Position numbers and translations under genes: made by a program. Source: Selaginella moellendorffii (Eukaryota > Streptophyta > Lycopodiopsida > Selaginellales > Selaginellaceae). From it: 64,000 nt of DNA. The notes beneath the pieces are model-generated. The model worked only from the letters and a program-made list of their open reading frames with translations, ran no database searches and had not been told where the DNA came from. Positions 10,762-20,959 of this stretch are shown here, one piece after another (positions within the stretch are counted from its first letter, which is position 1; every line of letters starts with the position of its first letter). The DNA lies in assembly GCF_000143415.4 (NCBI RefSeq), contig NW_003314268.1, positions 936,703-1,000,702 on the forward strand, written 5' to 3'.

Positions 10762-11039
10762 TGGAGGGACCTTGCGCGAATAAGTTAGTGACCCCTCCAT
10801 CTTTCTTTCGGGAGTATCATCAAGGGGTTCACTTGGCACCAGTTCATCCAGTGTTTACTTTCCAAGCTCATTTTTATAACAAGAGGTCTCCTATTCTTCT
10901 CTCCGTGTTGGTTGATACAGGTTCGAGTTTATCTTCTATTGCTCGACCTGTTGCCACACGTTGTCGTCTACACTTGCGTCGTGCGGCGGATCCAGTTTTC
11001 ATTCTTTATGGCAATGGCCGTACACATGCATGTGCATGA
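10626..11039 (+). pseudogene. Gypsy protease frame ending in premature TGA
   Basis: The same frame as the downstream polymerase, overlapping the end of gag. It carries the aspartic protease motif LVDTGSSLSS at about 10908-10937. A TGA at 11037-11039 interrupts it a little downstream of the active site, and the protease sequence continues after it (LVVRVGDLELELQ, then DLILGMDWL). CGA to TGA at a CpG would explain the stop. With this stop the element cannot make a complete Pol without readthrough. Confidence 0.75.
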
Positions 11040-11057
11040 GATGAGGCAGACCTGGTT

Positions 11058-14000
11058 GTGCGTGTGGGCGATCTCGAGCTTGAGTTGCAGTCGTTGCAGG
11101 TGGTGCCGAGTCAAGTTTTTGACCTCATTCTTGGTATGGATTGGTTGCAGCACAATCATGCCAAGTGTGACTTTGAGGCTTCTCCCCCTTGTCTCATACT
11201 TCCTTATGTTTCATCCATTCCTCTCACTTCCATACCTCTTCGTCCCTCTACTTCTACATCTGCTTCCATTACTTTTGTTCCCCCATTGTTTCCATCTTGT
11301 TCTGCTCTTCCCTTTTCCGATCCCTCCGATGATCTTTGTGTTGCAGCTGTTGACCAGCTCATGAAGGAGTATTCTGATCTCTTTGAATTTGACCTATCGT
11401 CTGGGGCCAAGATTGCCACACGTCATCCCATTCCAACCGGGGATGCTCGTCCAATCAAGGTTCCTGTTTGTCGTCGGTCACCCAAGGAGATCAAGATTTT
11501 ACGTGCAAACGTCAAGGAGATGTTGGAGAAGGGTGTTATTCGGAAGTCGCGAAGTCCTTGGGCATGTGAACCTCATCTTGTGACGAAGCCTGATGGGAGT
11601 ATTCGTTTCTGCATCGACTATCGTCCGTTAAATGAAGTGACGATCCCGGACGTGTACCCTCTTCCTCACACTGCTGATCTCTTGGATCGTTTGGGGCGAA
11701 GTCGTTGGTTCACCAAGCTAGATCTTGCTTCTGGGTATTGGCAAGTACCGATGGCTGAAGAAGATATTCCTAAGACTGCTTTTCGTACACCATTTGGTTT
11801 GTATGAGTTTTTGGTGATGCCGTTTGGTTTGAACAATGCTTCAGCAACTTTTCAGCGGATGATGGACGAGGTTCTTTGCGATATGCCGGAGGTGACGGCT
11901 GACTTCATTGATGATGTCTTGATCCACTCGGAGGGGACGTGGGAGGAGCATGTTCGTGATGTTTGTAAAGTGTTGGATCGGCTACGCGACGTTGGTTTAA
12001 AGCTGAAGCGGTCGAAGTGCGTGTTTGGGTCCAAGGACACAACTTATCTTGGGTACCGTATTTCTCGTGAGGGTTTGCAAGTTGATCCTGACAAACTTAT
12101 GGCTGTTCTAAAGTTCCCTACTCCAAAGTGTGTGAATGATGTGCAGCACTTTTTGGGTAAGGTGCAGTATCTCGGTCGTTTTGTAGATCATCTTTCCGAT
12201 CGCACTACACCATTGCGAGCGTTGCTGAAGTCATCAACGTCATCTTTCATCTGGTCTCCCGATTGTGAGCGGGCGTTCGTGAATCTCAAAGAACTATTGA
12301 CGACTCCTCCGGTTTTGGCATATCCTGACTACACTCGACCTTTTATTTTGCGCGTGGATGCTTCTGACATTAGTCTTGGAGGTGTGTTGATGCAAGAGAG
12401 CTCGAGTGTGCCTGGTCAGCGCCATCCCATTGCATACATAAGCCGTACATTACAACCAGCGGAGATGAACTACTCCACGACGGAGAAGGAGTGTTTAGCA
12501 GCAGTCTGGGGTTTCGAGAAACTTCATGCATATCTACATGGTTCTCGGACGTTACTTGAAGGTGACCATGCTGCTGTTACTTCATTATTGAAGCGGAAGA
12601 ACCTGGTTGGTCGTACGGCTCGATGGGCTTTGAAGTTTCAGATATATGATTTCGATGTTATTCATCGCCCAGGGAGTTCTATGGCTGATGCTGATGCTCT
12701 TTCTCAAGCTCCTCTTCCTTCTCCACTCACTTCTCATGTTTCTGACAAACCTGTTGTTCCAGCATCTGTGGATTTTCTAGATGAGGATTCTATGCCGTTG
12801 GCAGTTGCTGTCCTTGACGTTCAGTGTCCACAGGGCATAGAGCAAGATCTACCTTCTCTGGATGAGGTTCGTGAGGCTCAAAAGATTGAGCCATGGATTC
12901 GAAGGCTTCGAGATGGGTTTGAGAATCCTGCATCACTTGCTGATGACTTGCCTTTTCGGCATTTACATTCTCAATATCGCCTTGAAAATGGCCTTCTTTA
13001 TTTTGTGGGGACGGATCCTGATGATCATTTACGGCTGGTGGTGCCTTCGGTGTTTATTTCGCGGTTTCTCCATGCCTACCATGATTCTCCTATTCTAGGT
13101 GGGCATATGGGACACCGTCGTGTCACCGAGAAGTTGCGCAGATCTTTCTATTGGCCAGAGATGCGACGTGATATTATCCGGTATGTGCGTAGCTGCGTTT
13201 GGTGCCAAGCTTGTAATACTCCCCCTTGTGCTGCGGAAGGACGGTTGGAGTCAATTGTAGTTTCTCATCCATTTGAGTTGGTGGCATTTGATCTTATGGG
13301 ACCTTTTCCGCGATCAACTGTTGGCAATGAGTATGTTATTATTGCTTCTGACTACTTGACTCGTTGGGTGGAAGTTGGTGCTCTTGCTAGTGCCTCTGCA
13401 ACTGCTGTTGGATACTTCCTCCTCAATCGAGTGGTCTTCCAGCATTCTTGTCCAGAGCGGATTCTTTTGGATAATGGTCCTGCATTTATGGCTGAGGTAT
13501 TTCATGTTTTGATATCTCGGTTGGGGATACGCCACACTTTTACGAGTGCTTATCATCCACAATCAGACGGTCTGGTGGAACGGCTCGTTCGGACATTCAA
13601 AGGGATGATTGCGAAGTATGTGAACTTTCAACATTCGGATTGGGATGGTTATTTGCCGTCTCTTCGGTATGCTTATGTCACAGGGGTGCAGAGTTCTATT
13701 GGTGCTTCACCATATAAACTTCTATATGGTCATGATCCAATATTACCAACAGAGCTGGGTTTACCTTCGCGATTGCCACGAGCTCCTGATGCTAGATCAT
13801 GGGATCAATATTTGACAAGCATTCTTCCACTTGTCCGAGCAGAGTCTGCTGAACACTTAGGCCGCGTACAAGTGGGACAACAACGGCGCTACAATTCCCA
13901 TCATCGTCCACCTGCGGAGTACAAAGTGGATGATTTGGTGTTAGTCCGTTTTCCCCATCTTACGGTACGTGGTTTATCTAAGGGGCTCCTTGCGCAGTGG

Positions 14001-14156
14001 AAAGGACCGTATCGGGTGTTGCGGCAAGTTGGACCACAAGTTTATGAGGTTCGGCATGACGTTCAGCAAGCCGATCCTCCGGAGATTGTGCATGTGCAGC
14101 GGTTAAAACGCTTCATACAAAGGGATCAGTGTAAGCAACCAAAGAGAACGACTTGA
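11058..14156 (+). CDS. pol: Gypsy polymerase: protease end, RT, RNase H, integrase
   Basis: 1032 codons in one frame. Reverse transcriptase spans about residues 130-330, with FIDD at residues 283-286 in place of the usual YxDD. RNase H follows (VDASDISLGGVLMQ, then TTEKECLAAVWGFEKLHAYL). Integrase has an HHCC zinc region near residues 670-715 and a DD35E triad at residues 745, 805 and 841. A GPY/F-type module (WKGPYRVLRQVGPQVYEV) lies near the C terminus, and no chromodomain is seen. The last codons read into the inserted TRIM LTR. The original stop lies beyond the insertion near 14810. Product and order are typical of Ty3/gypsy; the element is probably non-autonomous now because of the upstream TGA. 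Confidence 0.9.
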   Translation: MRVGDLELELQSLQVVPSQVFDLILGMDWLQHNHAKCDFEASPPCLILPYVSSIPLTSIPLRPSTSTSASITFVPPLFPSCSALPFSDPSDDLCVAAVDQLMKEYSDLFEFDLSSGAKIATRHPIPTGDARPIKVPVCRRSPKEIKILRANVKEMLEKGVIRKSRSPWACEPHLVTKPDGSIRFCIDYRPLNEVTIPDVYPLPHTADLLDRLGRSRWFTKLDLASGYWQVPMAEEDIPKTAFRTPFGLYEFLVMPFGLNNASATFQRMMDEVLCDMPEVTADFIDDVLIHSEGTWEEHVRDVCKVLDRLRDVGLKLKRSKCVFGSKDTTYLGYRISREGLQVDPDKLMAVLKFPTPKCVNDVQHFLGKVQYLGRFVDHLSDRTTPLRALLKSSTSSFIWSPDCERAFVNLKELLTTPPVLAYPDYTRPFILRVDASDISLGGVLMQESSSVPGQRHPIAYISRTLQPAEMNYSTTEKECLAAVWGFEKLHAYLHGSRTLLEGDHAAVTSLLKRKNLVGRTARWALKFQIYDFDVIHRPGSSMADADALSQAPLPSPLTSHVSDKPVVPASVDFLDEDSMPLAVAVLDVQCPQGIEQDLPSLDEVREAQKIEPWIRRLRDGFENPASLADDLPFRHLHSQYRLENGLLYFVGTDPDDHLRLVVPSVFISRFLHAYHDSPILGGHMGHRRVTEKLRRSFYWPEMRRDIIRYVRSCVWCQACNTPPCAAEGRLESIVVSHPFELVAFDLMGPFPRSTVGNEYVIIASDYLTRWVEVGALASASATAVGYFLLNRVVFQHSCPERILLDNGPAFMAEVFHVLISRLGIRHTFTSAYHPQSDGLVERLVRTFKGMIAKYVNFQHSDWDGYLPSLRYAYVTGVQSSIGASPYKLLYGHDPILPTELGLPSRLPRAPDARSWDQYLTSILPLVRAESAEHLGRVQVGQQRRYNSHHRPPAEYKVDDLVLVRFPHLTVRGLSKGLLAQWKGPYRVLRQVGPQVYEVRHDVQQADPPEIVHVQRLKRFIQRDQCKQPKRTT

Positions 14157-14722
14157 GAGACGATCCATAGGGTTCAAATATAGAGGGAAAGGGCCCATGA
14201 ACAAGAGTGCACCACCTTTTCCAATCGGTTAAGGGTCTTGGGATATTTGGAGTTAAGCGTCCTTGGGTTTGAATAGTACTGGGCTGGGTGACCTCCCGGG
14301 AAGTTCAAACTCAAGAGCTTACATTTGGTATCAGAGGGGTCTCGGGTCCGACTCTGTTGGTTGGCTAGGGGAATCACACCACATGTTGATTGACATTTGG
14401 CTGGTCCAGTTTGCTCCCGCTGGGCTCGACCCGAGGGGTAGGGTGTCAAGAGAGCGGGGCTCTCGGGAGAGCTGCGGCTCTCAGCTTCCGTTCACGAGGG
14501 CGTGAACTTGCAGGGAAGCGTGGTGGATTGTAAGCAACCAAAGAGAACGACTTGAGAGACGATCCATAGGGTTCAAATATAGAGGGAAAGGGCCCATAAA
14601 CAAAAGTGCACCACCTTTTCCAATCGGTTAAGGGTCTTGGGATATTTGGAGTTAAGCGTCCTTGGGTTTGAATAGTACTGGGCTGGGTGACCTCCCGGGA
14701 AGTTCAAACTCAAGAGCTTACA
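14130..14722 (+). mobile_element. TRIM family 1 element nested in the gypsy pol gene
   Basis: Two 194-bp LTRs (14130-14323 and 14529-14722) begin TGTAAGCAACC and end GAGCTTACA, and differ at two positions. The 205-bp interior opens with TTTGGTATCAGAGG. Its TGGTATCAGAG core (14326-14336) matches the initiator tRNA-Met primer site, and the interior ends with a purine-rich stretch. There is no coding capacity. A perfect 5-bp target duplication ATCAG flanks it (14125-14129 and 14723-14727). This is the structure of a terminal-repeat retrotransposon in miniature, mobilised by enzymes of another element. Confidence 0.95.
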
Positions 14723-14828
14723 ATCAGGAGCAGTTAATACCGTCTACAGATCCACCGATGCCTCCTCCTGACGTTCCTCCAGATCCCGGCCCATCTACAA
14801 GAGAACCCTGACGGCCTTCCATTATTCC

Positions 14829-14840
14829 GAGAGGAGGGGA
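14829..14840 (+). other. Polypurine tract of gypsy element
   Basis: A purine run (GAGAGGAGGGGA) three bases before the 3' LTR. It would prime plus-strand synthesis. The decayed copy at about 18590-18600 keeps the same tract. Confidence 0.75.
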
Positions 14841-14843
14841 TGA

Positions 14844-14998
14844 TGTGAGGGCCAAGTGTACGGCTACGATGCCGTATACTAATATTAACGTAGTGGATTT
14901 TGGTAGCCGTCGGATTGGTTTCAATCCGGACCACTCGCTCCTGTATATAAGCTAGGGTTTTTGGGCTAATTGATATGCACATTTCTGTATTCCTCACA
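14844..14998 (+). repeat. 3' LTR of gypsy element
   Basis: 155 bp, same ends as the 5' LTR, with two substitutions relative to it. Confidence 0.95.
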
Positions 14999-15167
14999 AT
15001 TTTAATTAATTTTATAAGCTATTCAGTCTGTTGGTTATAAATGGATAATAATGTAATATTAATCATAAGATCTTAATCATCCATCTATTAATCTAACTTA
15101 TAAAAGCATTAATTGTACCTTTTATTTAAATTATTTTTCTTTTCTAAGAGTTTAATTATATTAACAA

Positions 15168-15325
15168 TGTGAAGTCCAAATGTATGGCTACAATGCCATA
15201 TACTAATATTAGCAAAGTAGGATTTTGATAGGTATTGGATTGGTGTCAATTTAGACCACTTGCTCCTGTATATAAGCTAGGGTTTTGGCACTAATCAAAT
15301 ATGTATACTTTTGTATTCCTTTTTT
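15168..15325 (+). mobile_element. Decayed gypsy LTR
   Basis: This stretch follows the 155-bp gypsy LTR from TGTGAAGTCC through the TATATAAGCTAGGG box to TGTATTCC, with many C-to-T and G-to-A changes. It is part of the insertion specific to block B and is probably a solo LTR from an older insertion. Confidence 0.7.
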
Positions 15326-15349
15326 ATATTCCATGCATTCACAATAGCA

Positions 15350-17481
15350 AAATTGATTTAAAATTAATTAAATATATGGTTTTTGTATTCTTTAATAAAT
15401 CATGGTATTTAAATAGGATATATATATGAAACAAAAACTCCAACAACACTATCACAAGCAAGTACAAAGAAGCACTGCTTCCTAAGGATTTAAAATTTCC
15501 CTACTATGATATTAATTATCATTGCTATGCAGAGGTTTATCCTCCTTAACACTGACATCATCAGCAGTGCCAATATTATTTTCTATGACAACACTCACTT
15601 GCTCAATTATTCTTTATTTCCCCCAAGGCCCTTCTTTTGTATTTTCTTTCGTTCTCCCATCAATGTTAGTATTGTCCTCCAATCCTTTATGGTGGAAAAC
15701 TATCCAAGGGTAATCTAGGATCAAAGAAAAGTGACATTAACATTAGTGATAGAAATGTTTAGGAAAGTAAGAAAATCAAAGATTTTGTGTTTGTAATTAC
15801 TTCTCTTTTTTCCATTTTTCAATTATAGTTTTAAAGTTTTGCCTATAAACCTCATAATTATCCTGCTATTGGTAGAAGTGCCTTTATTATAAAGTTGGCT
15901 AGACTCACTAGTCCCTCAAAGGGGTCTTTTTTGAAATCCAAGAGCACTTGATTCCTCATTATTGTCAAGAGTCCATAATAGAAGCATATGATTTTTAACT
16001 CTATGGCTTTCTTCTAGCCAATTCACCAAATTCACCTAGGTGTTAGGATCAAAAATTGCACAATAAATAGAATATTGAACACATACCATTGGCCAGCTTG
16101 ACTAGAAGAGCTTGACAAAATTGCTAGAATTTCCAGAACACTAGGTTAGAAGTGACTTTAGCAATATAAAGTCCTTTCAAGGATATTGATTTGTTTCTTC
16201 TTAACAACAATCTTTCTAGATATGCCTAAAGTTCCAACCAAGAGGATTTCCTAATAATCTTACTATAAGCTCAATTTTTTTGTATTAAAAGTCCAAGTAG
16301 AATTTCATATTTACTAGATTCAAAGAATTAAATTTCACAATTATAAATAGAAAAATCAAAGAAAGATGTTAAAGTTTATACAGTATTTAAGAAGTTGCAA
16401 ATTTTAAGGATATAGATGTAGGGTTCACCCTTCACAGAAAGAGAGTTAATCATAATACACAATTTGTAAAAGTTTACTAAAATATAATCTAAGTAGACTA
16501 CTATTGAATTATAATTGCAAGGTGTTGGATTGTTTTATGCTTTTAATGCCTTTTCTGCATAGCTTATATTGTGAGTAGTTCATTTGTGTTTTTCATTTGG
16601 TTTGGGAACTGTGAGTAGGCATTTGCAAATCTCAAAGATGTGGTGATGACTCCTTTAGTTTTGGAATATCCTTATTACACTCGACCTTTCATCTTGTATA
16701 TGAATACTTTTAATCTTAATCTCAAAGGTATATTGATTGTACATCTTGAGTGTATTTAGACCAGATAAGCATAAGGACAGAATTCTTACATGCTATTAGC
16801 TAAACATACTTAACCTAGTAAAAAGTTCCCATTTTGTTATGTGTTTCATTGGTTAGTAACAAAAATCATCATATGTTGAATTTAGTCCTTCAATAATTCT
16901 ATATGATAGTTTATCGTGTTCACTAAACACCCTCACTATCATGCCTTATATATTGGTTCCATTCCAGTCCTTTGTGCTATTTATGGTAAGTGTCTAGATT
17001 TATTTAAATGACATATCTATGGAATGTACAGAGTGTCATAAATCCCATAGTGTTGTTCCCACATTCCAATTTGTAATAATGTGTTATTGTATATTTAGTA
17101 AGTTTTAAAACTTGCTTCAAAGACTAACTCTCAAGATAGAAGGTTGTGAGGGGTTCCAAATATATAATAAAGATAGGTGTTTAAAAACATTATTGACCAT
17201 CTAAAATATTAATTTGGCTTTTATTAGGCTATATCACTCTTTATTCTACATCCAACTTGGGCACAAGTCCAAGTTTTATGCTGCTCTAATTAGTGGGGTA
17301 CCCACCTCTTTGCATTATGCCACCAGTATGCCAAAATTATGCCAAACATCGTTTGACACAATTTTGTATGAAAAAACTAGATATAGGGAGTTGGTGTTTA
17401 TAGAGGATATTAAGTACATACTGGATCCTCATTTCATTGTACAAAGGTCTTGAGTTCGGTTCCAAATACAAGTGTGCTATA
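15350..17481 (+). repeat. Right half of block B: decayed retroelement sequence
   Basis: Collinear with 32590-35300. It includes a remnant of gypsy pol at about 16600-16735, recognisable as the RNase H start (NLKD, LEYPYYTRPF in broken frame). After that comes the 3' part of a long LTR that ends at 17481 with TATA (from TACA) and is followed by ATAAA. Then pol resumes (AAGCTTCATGCATATTTG). All frames are broken. Identity with block C is visibly lower here than in the gene-bearing half. Confidence 0.7.
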
Positions 17482-17572
17482 ATAAAGCTTCATGCATATT
17501 TGTATAGTTCTTAAACATTGTTAAAGTGTGATTATATTGCAGTCATTTCATCACTATGGAAGAATTTGGTTA

Positions 17573-18255
17573 TGTAAGCTCTTGAGTTTAAATTTTTTAA
17601 GAAGTCACCTAGCCCAGTACTATTCAAACCCAAATATGCTTAACCCTAAGTATCTCAAAACCTTTAACCGATTGGAAAAGGGGGTGCACTCTTATTCATG
17701 AGCCCTTTCCTTTTATATTTAAACCTTATGAATTGCTTCTCAAATAGTTTCTTTTAGTTGTTTACAATTCACTTTGCTTCTTTGCAAATTCACACCCTCA
17801 TGAACAGAAGCTAAAAGCCATAACTCTCCTGAGAGCCCCACTCTCTTGACACCCTACTTTTTGGATTGAGCCCAATTATAATAAATTGGACTTGCCAAAT
17901 GTTAATTAACATGTTTTTTGACACCCTACCCCTTAGGTCGAGCCCAACCGAAGTACCCCTTAGGTCAAGCTTAGTTGGAGTACCCTTTGGGTCAAGCTTA
18001 GGCTGGAGCAAATTGGACTTGCTATATATCAATTAACATATGGTGTGATTCCCCAAAAAGTGTAAGTTTTTTGAGTTTGAACTTCTTGGGAGGTCACTCA
18101 ACCCAGTATTATTCAAACTCAAGGACACTTAACCCCAAATATCCCAAAGCCTTTAATCAATTGGAAAAAAATGTACACTTTTGTTCATAAACCCTTTCCC
18201 TTTATATTTAAACCCCATGAATCATCTCTTGAGTTATTCCCTTTGGTTGCTTATA
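17573..18255 (-). mobile_element. Decayed TRIM family 1 element, reverse orientation
   Basis: LTRs at 17573-17766 (194 bp) and 18061-18255 are reverse-complement relatives of the TRIM at 14130, both rich in transitions. Flanks GGTTA (17568-17572) and GGTTG (18256-18260) are a nearly intact target duplication. The interior still contains the GACACCCTAC stretch, apparently partly duplicated, but has lost the primer-binding site. It sits inside a decayed gypsy pol whose sequence continues on both sides. Confidence 0.8.
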
Positions 18256-18746
18256 GGTTGGTTGTACTATTAAGTGGGATCTAAAGCTTTAAATATATAA
18301 TTTTGCGGATGTTTATCATTTGGAAAGTTCTTTAGATAATACTGATACCCTTTCTTGAGATTTTCTCCCTTTTTTGCTCTCTTCTCATATTTCTAATGGC
18401 ATATTATTCTAACATTAATGGATTTTTTAGATGAGGATTCCATACCATTTACAGATACTTTACTTAATATTCAATATCCACAACGTGCAAAATTAGATTT
18501 ACCTTCTTTTAATGAGGTTCTTTACTTCCTGATATTCCTCCAAATCCCAACCCATTAACGAAGAAACTTTTATTGCCTTCCATCTTTCCAACAGGAGGGG
18601 ATGATGTGAGGTCCAAGTGTATTTCTATGATGTTATTAACATAATGGGATTGTGATAGTTATAAGATTAATTTTAATCTAGACCACTTGCTTTTGAATAT
18701 AAGCTAGGGTTTTTAGGCTCTTGGTCTCCATACATTCCCTCTGCAT
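18256..18746 (+). pseudogene. Decayed gypsy pol end and 3' LTR
   Basis: The sequence follows the intact gypsy element through its RNase H end (about 18256-18360) and the region before integrase (about 18410-18520). It then jumps, by deletion of integrase, to the 3' end with its purine tract and an LTR starting TGTGAGGTCC at 18605. Many C/G positions have become T/A. Confidence 0.75.
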
Positions 18747-19089
18747 TGTCAAAGCCAAACTAGCTCAACCAATCAATCTCTACAATCCAACTTTTGAACC
18801 AAAGTCTATTCTAAGTCAAAGTGATTTAGAGTGCTTTCCCAAGCCAAAACCATAGAAAAGAGCTAGTTGCCTGGAGTAAGCAATTGATAAATGTTTAACA
18901 GCTCAAAGCATACTAAATCACCTCCAACTATAAGAAAGGGAATGAACTTATAGAGAAGTTGATGGTAAGGATGAGTATCCATCACCATATTGGCCACAAG
19001 TTCCATACCAAGAGAATACAATGCAACAATTTGCATTCAAAAGTGTTCTAGTGTATGCTGGGAGTTGGAGTGCAATAGCAGCAAGGGAT
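18747..19089. other. Non-coding stretch
   Basis: I see no gene, RNA or defined repeat here. It may be the leader of the retroelement remnant that follows. Confidence 0.3.
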
Positions 19090-20050
19090 GGGATGCCATG
19101 GCAGAGGTCCTCAATGTTATAGATGTTGGGAATTTGGTCATATTCAAGCAGATTATCCAAATGTAAAGAAGCCAAAATATTCCTAGCCAATGTGCGGAGT
19201 GTATGGGACTCAAGGCCTCCATCCTCAAGATCAATGTCCTCACAAGTTGAAGTAGGACTATGTCAAGCAAGTAGTCAATTTGTGAGTTGCGTTTGTTCAA
19301 GAAGCAGACCTAGATCGGACTCATTATAAGCTAAGCACAGGTCGTGGTTATGGAAAGAAAGATATGCTTACTTGGATGGTGCAGACTTGACATAATCAAA
19401 ATGAGAAGGTTTTTGCAAATCCTGAAGAGGAGAGTGATCCTGAGCACTTCACAAGAAGGTAGAGGTGTAAGAGGCAAGAAATTTTATGTTGAGTCCTTTT
19501 TTAGTTCAGGTCAAGAACGGGAAGGAAGATGAAGTGTGCACTCCAAATTCAATGGCAATACTCAAGACTGTAGGTGTTCCTTCTCCAGCACAGGTGAGTA
19601 AGCTCTTTGATCAGTTTAGAGGGAGTAAGAAGCCACTCAAAGCAATCAAGAGGCAAAGGTATAGACAAGTCTTGAATCTGGAAGCTGCTCTTTATGATAT
19701 TTTGAGGGACCTGGACAATCAAAAACCAACAATTACTTTTGCTCAATTACTTCAGCTAACTCTTTCTCCACTAATTCTACATATATAGTTTCTTTAATAG
19801 TGAGGTTCATGTATGTTCATGGAAAATTTTTAAAGCACATTTGTCCACAACAAAGCAGAGTTGAAGATACATTCTTTGAAATGTCTATTATTCAAACTAA
19901 AGACATGATTGAAGAGGATAATGCATTTGAACATGATAACATGGAACCACAAGTACTTGTGATTGTGGGAAATTCACTGATGGAGGCACATATTGCATAT
20001 AAGGCTGCTGCTACTGATAGACAGTTACTGCTTGTGCTTATGCTCTCATA
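19090..20050 (+). pseudogene. Decayed retroelement gag with zinc knuckle
   Basis: Broken plus-strand frames include QCYRCWEFGHIQADYPN at about 19110-19160, a CCHC knuckle whose last Cys has become Tyr. It is followed by a second Cys/His cluster, and later a 100-codon open piece (19486-19788) of unknown kind. No RT is seen. Probably an old LTR-element fragment. The class is uncertain. Confidence 0.45.
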
Positions 20051-20059
20051 GGATGATAA

Positions 20060-20400
20060 AAACAATTTTTTCATTCATGGTTAGTCCGGCCACAGAATTG
20101 ACAACTTACTCTCACTTGCTGGATTGGACATTCATTTGGATAGTGAACATAAGTTTTGCATTCCATACACTAGATATTTGAGCGATCACACACTAGCTGG
20201 GGAGGATTCTAAACACCCTTGATCCAATTAACTTGTAAGTCCCTCATCTTTTTTGTAAGAGCCTTGACTAAATCTTCTTTAACCTTGTTCATTTGCACAT
20301 CTAGTGATGGAGCTGGAGCTTGAAATTGTATAGGAGCCACTGGAGCCACTGCTGGGATCAAAGTTGGAGCTGTCACACTTGCTGGATTCAAAATTCCAGG
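20060..20400 (-). pseudogene. Minus-strand gag remnant, distal part with two zinc knuckles
   Basis: On the minus strand the sequence reads a Pro/Ala-rich piece (20391-20209) and then two knuckles, CMECKTYVHYPNEC and CQFCGRTNHE followed by a stop and KNC, at about 20170-20060. It continues the gag at 23541-24250, from which it is separated by the inserted element 20402-23536. Confidence 0.55.
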
Positions 20401-20401
20401 T

Positions 20402-20582
20402 TGTTATGAGCTATTCCTGGCTCATAACTAGTACGGATGTAGGACTACAGGGGATCCATATGAGATATATATGATTGGCACAAAGGGGGAGCCTTGAGCC
20501 TTTTCTTTCCTCTTCTCTTGTTTCTCATGTGATTCACTCATTAATGGATCACATCCTTTTTTATTGGATTCACATCCTAACA
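20402..20582 (+). repeat. 5' LTR of second gypsy element
   Basis: TG...CA ends, primer site directly after it, target duplication directly before it. Its last 18 bases recur at 23519-23536. Confidence 0.85.
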
Positions 20583-20959
20583 TTTGGTATCAGAGCATTG
20601 ATCAGGACCTTGGCAAAGATCATCCGGGATATTGCATCATGGGAGAGAGGATTGGTCCACGTCCTTAGCATGCCTGATCTAGGGTACAGATGTCTCAGCA
20701 AGGCATCTGACAGGAGGTGATCGCGATGGCAATCTAGGTTGTCATGGGCGATCTGGGCTTGGGCGAGAGGGAGGCGCCGGAGAGAAGCAATGCCACCATG
20801 GAACAAGGGGAAAAAGGAGGTGAAATCTTCCCCTTCAGCCGATGGAGAATCCAGCAATGTAGGAGGTGGTTGATCCATTGAATTCACCACAGGTAGTGCT
20901 GAGCTGGTTGGTGAGTTGAGGGAGGTGTTGTAGTCTTTTATGCCGTGCTATGTGACAAA

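Larger units (their letters stand above)
9441..14998 (+). mobile_element. Ty3/gypsy LTR retrotransposon with unusually short LTRs
   Basis: Two 155-bp LTRs (9441-9595 and 14844-14998) start TGTGAGG, end CCTCACA and differ at two positions, so the insertion is young. ATTT on both sides is a possible 4-bp target duplication. Inside are gag (9829-10761), a protease frame with an in-frame TGA, and a long RT/RNase H/integrase frame (11058-14156), in Ty3/gypsy order. A purine-rich tract (about 14829-14840) precedes the 3' LTR. The primer-binding site after the 5' LTR (TTGGTGGAGGTGAGGGGC) does not match the initiator-Met site used by its neighbours, and I cannot assign it to a tRNA. The element is split by a TRIM at 14130-14722. 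Confidence 0.95.
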
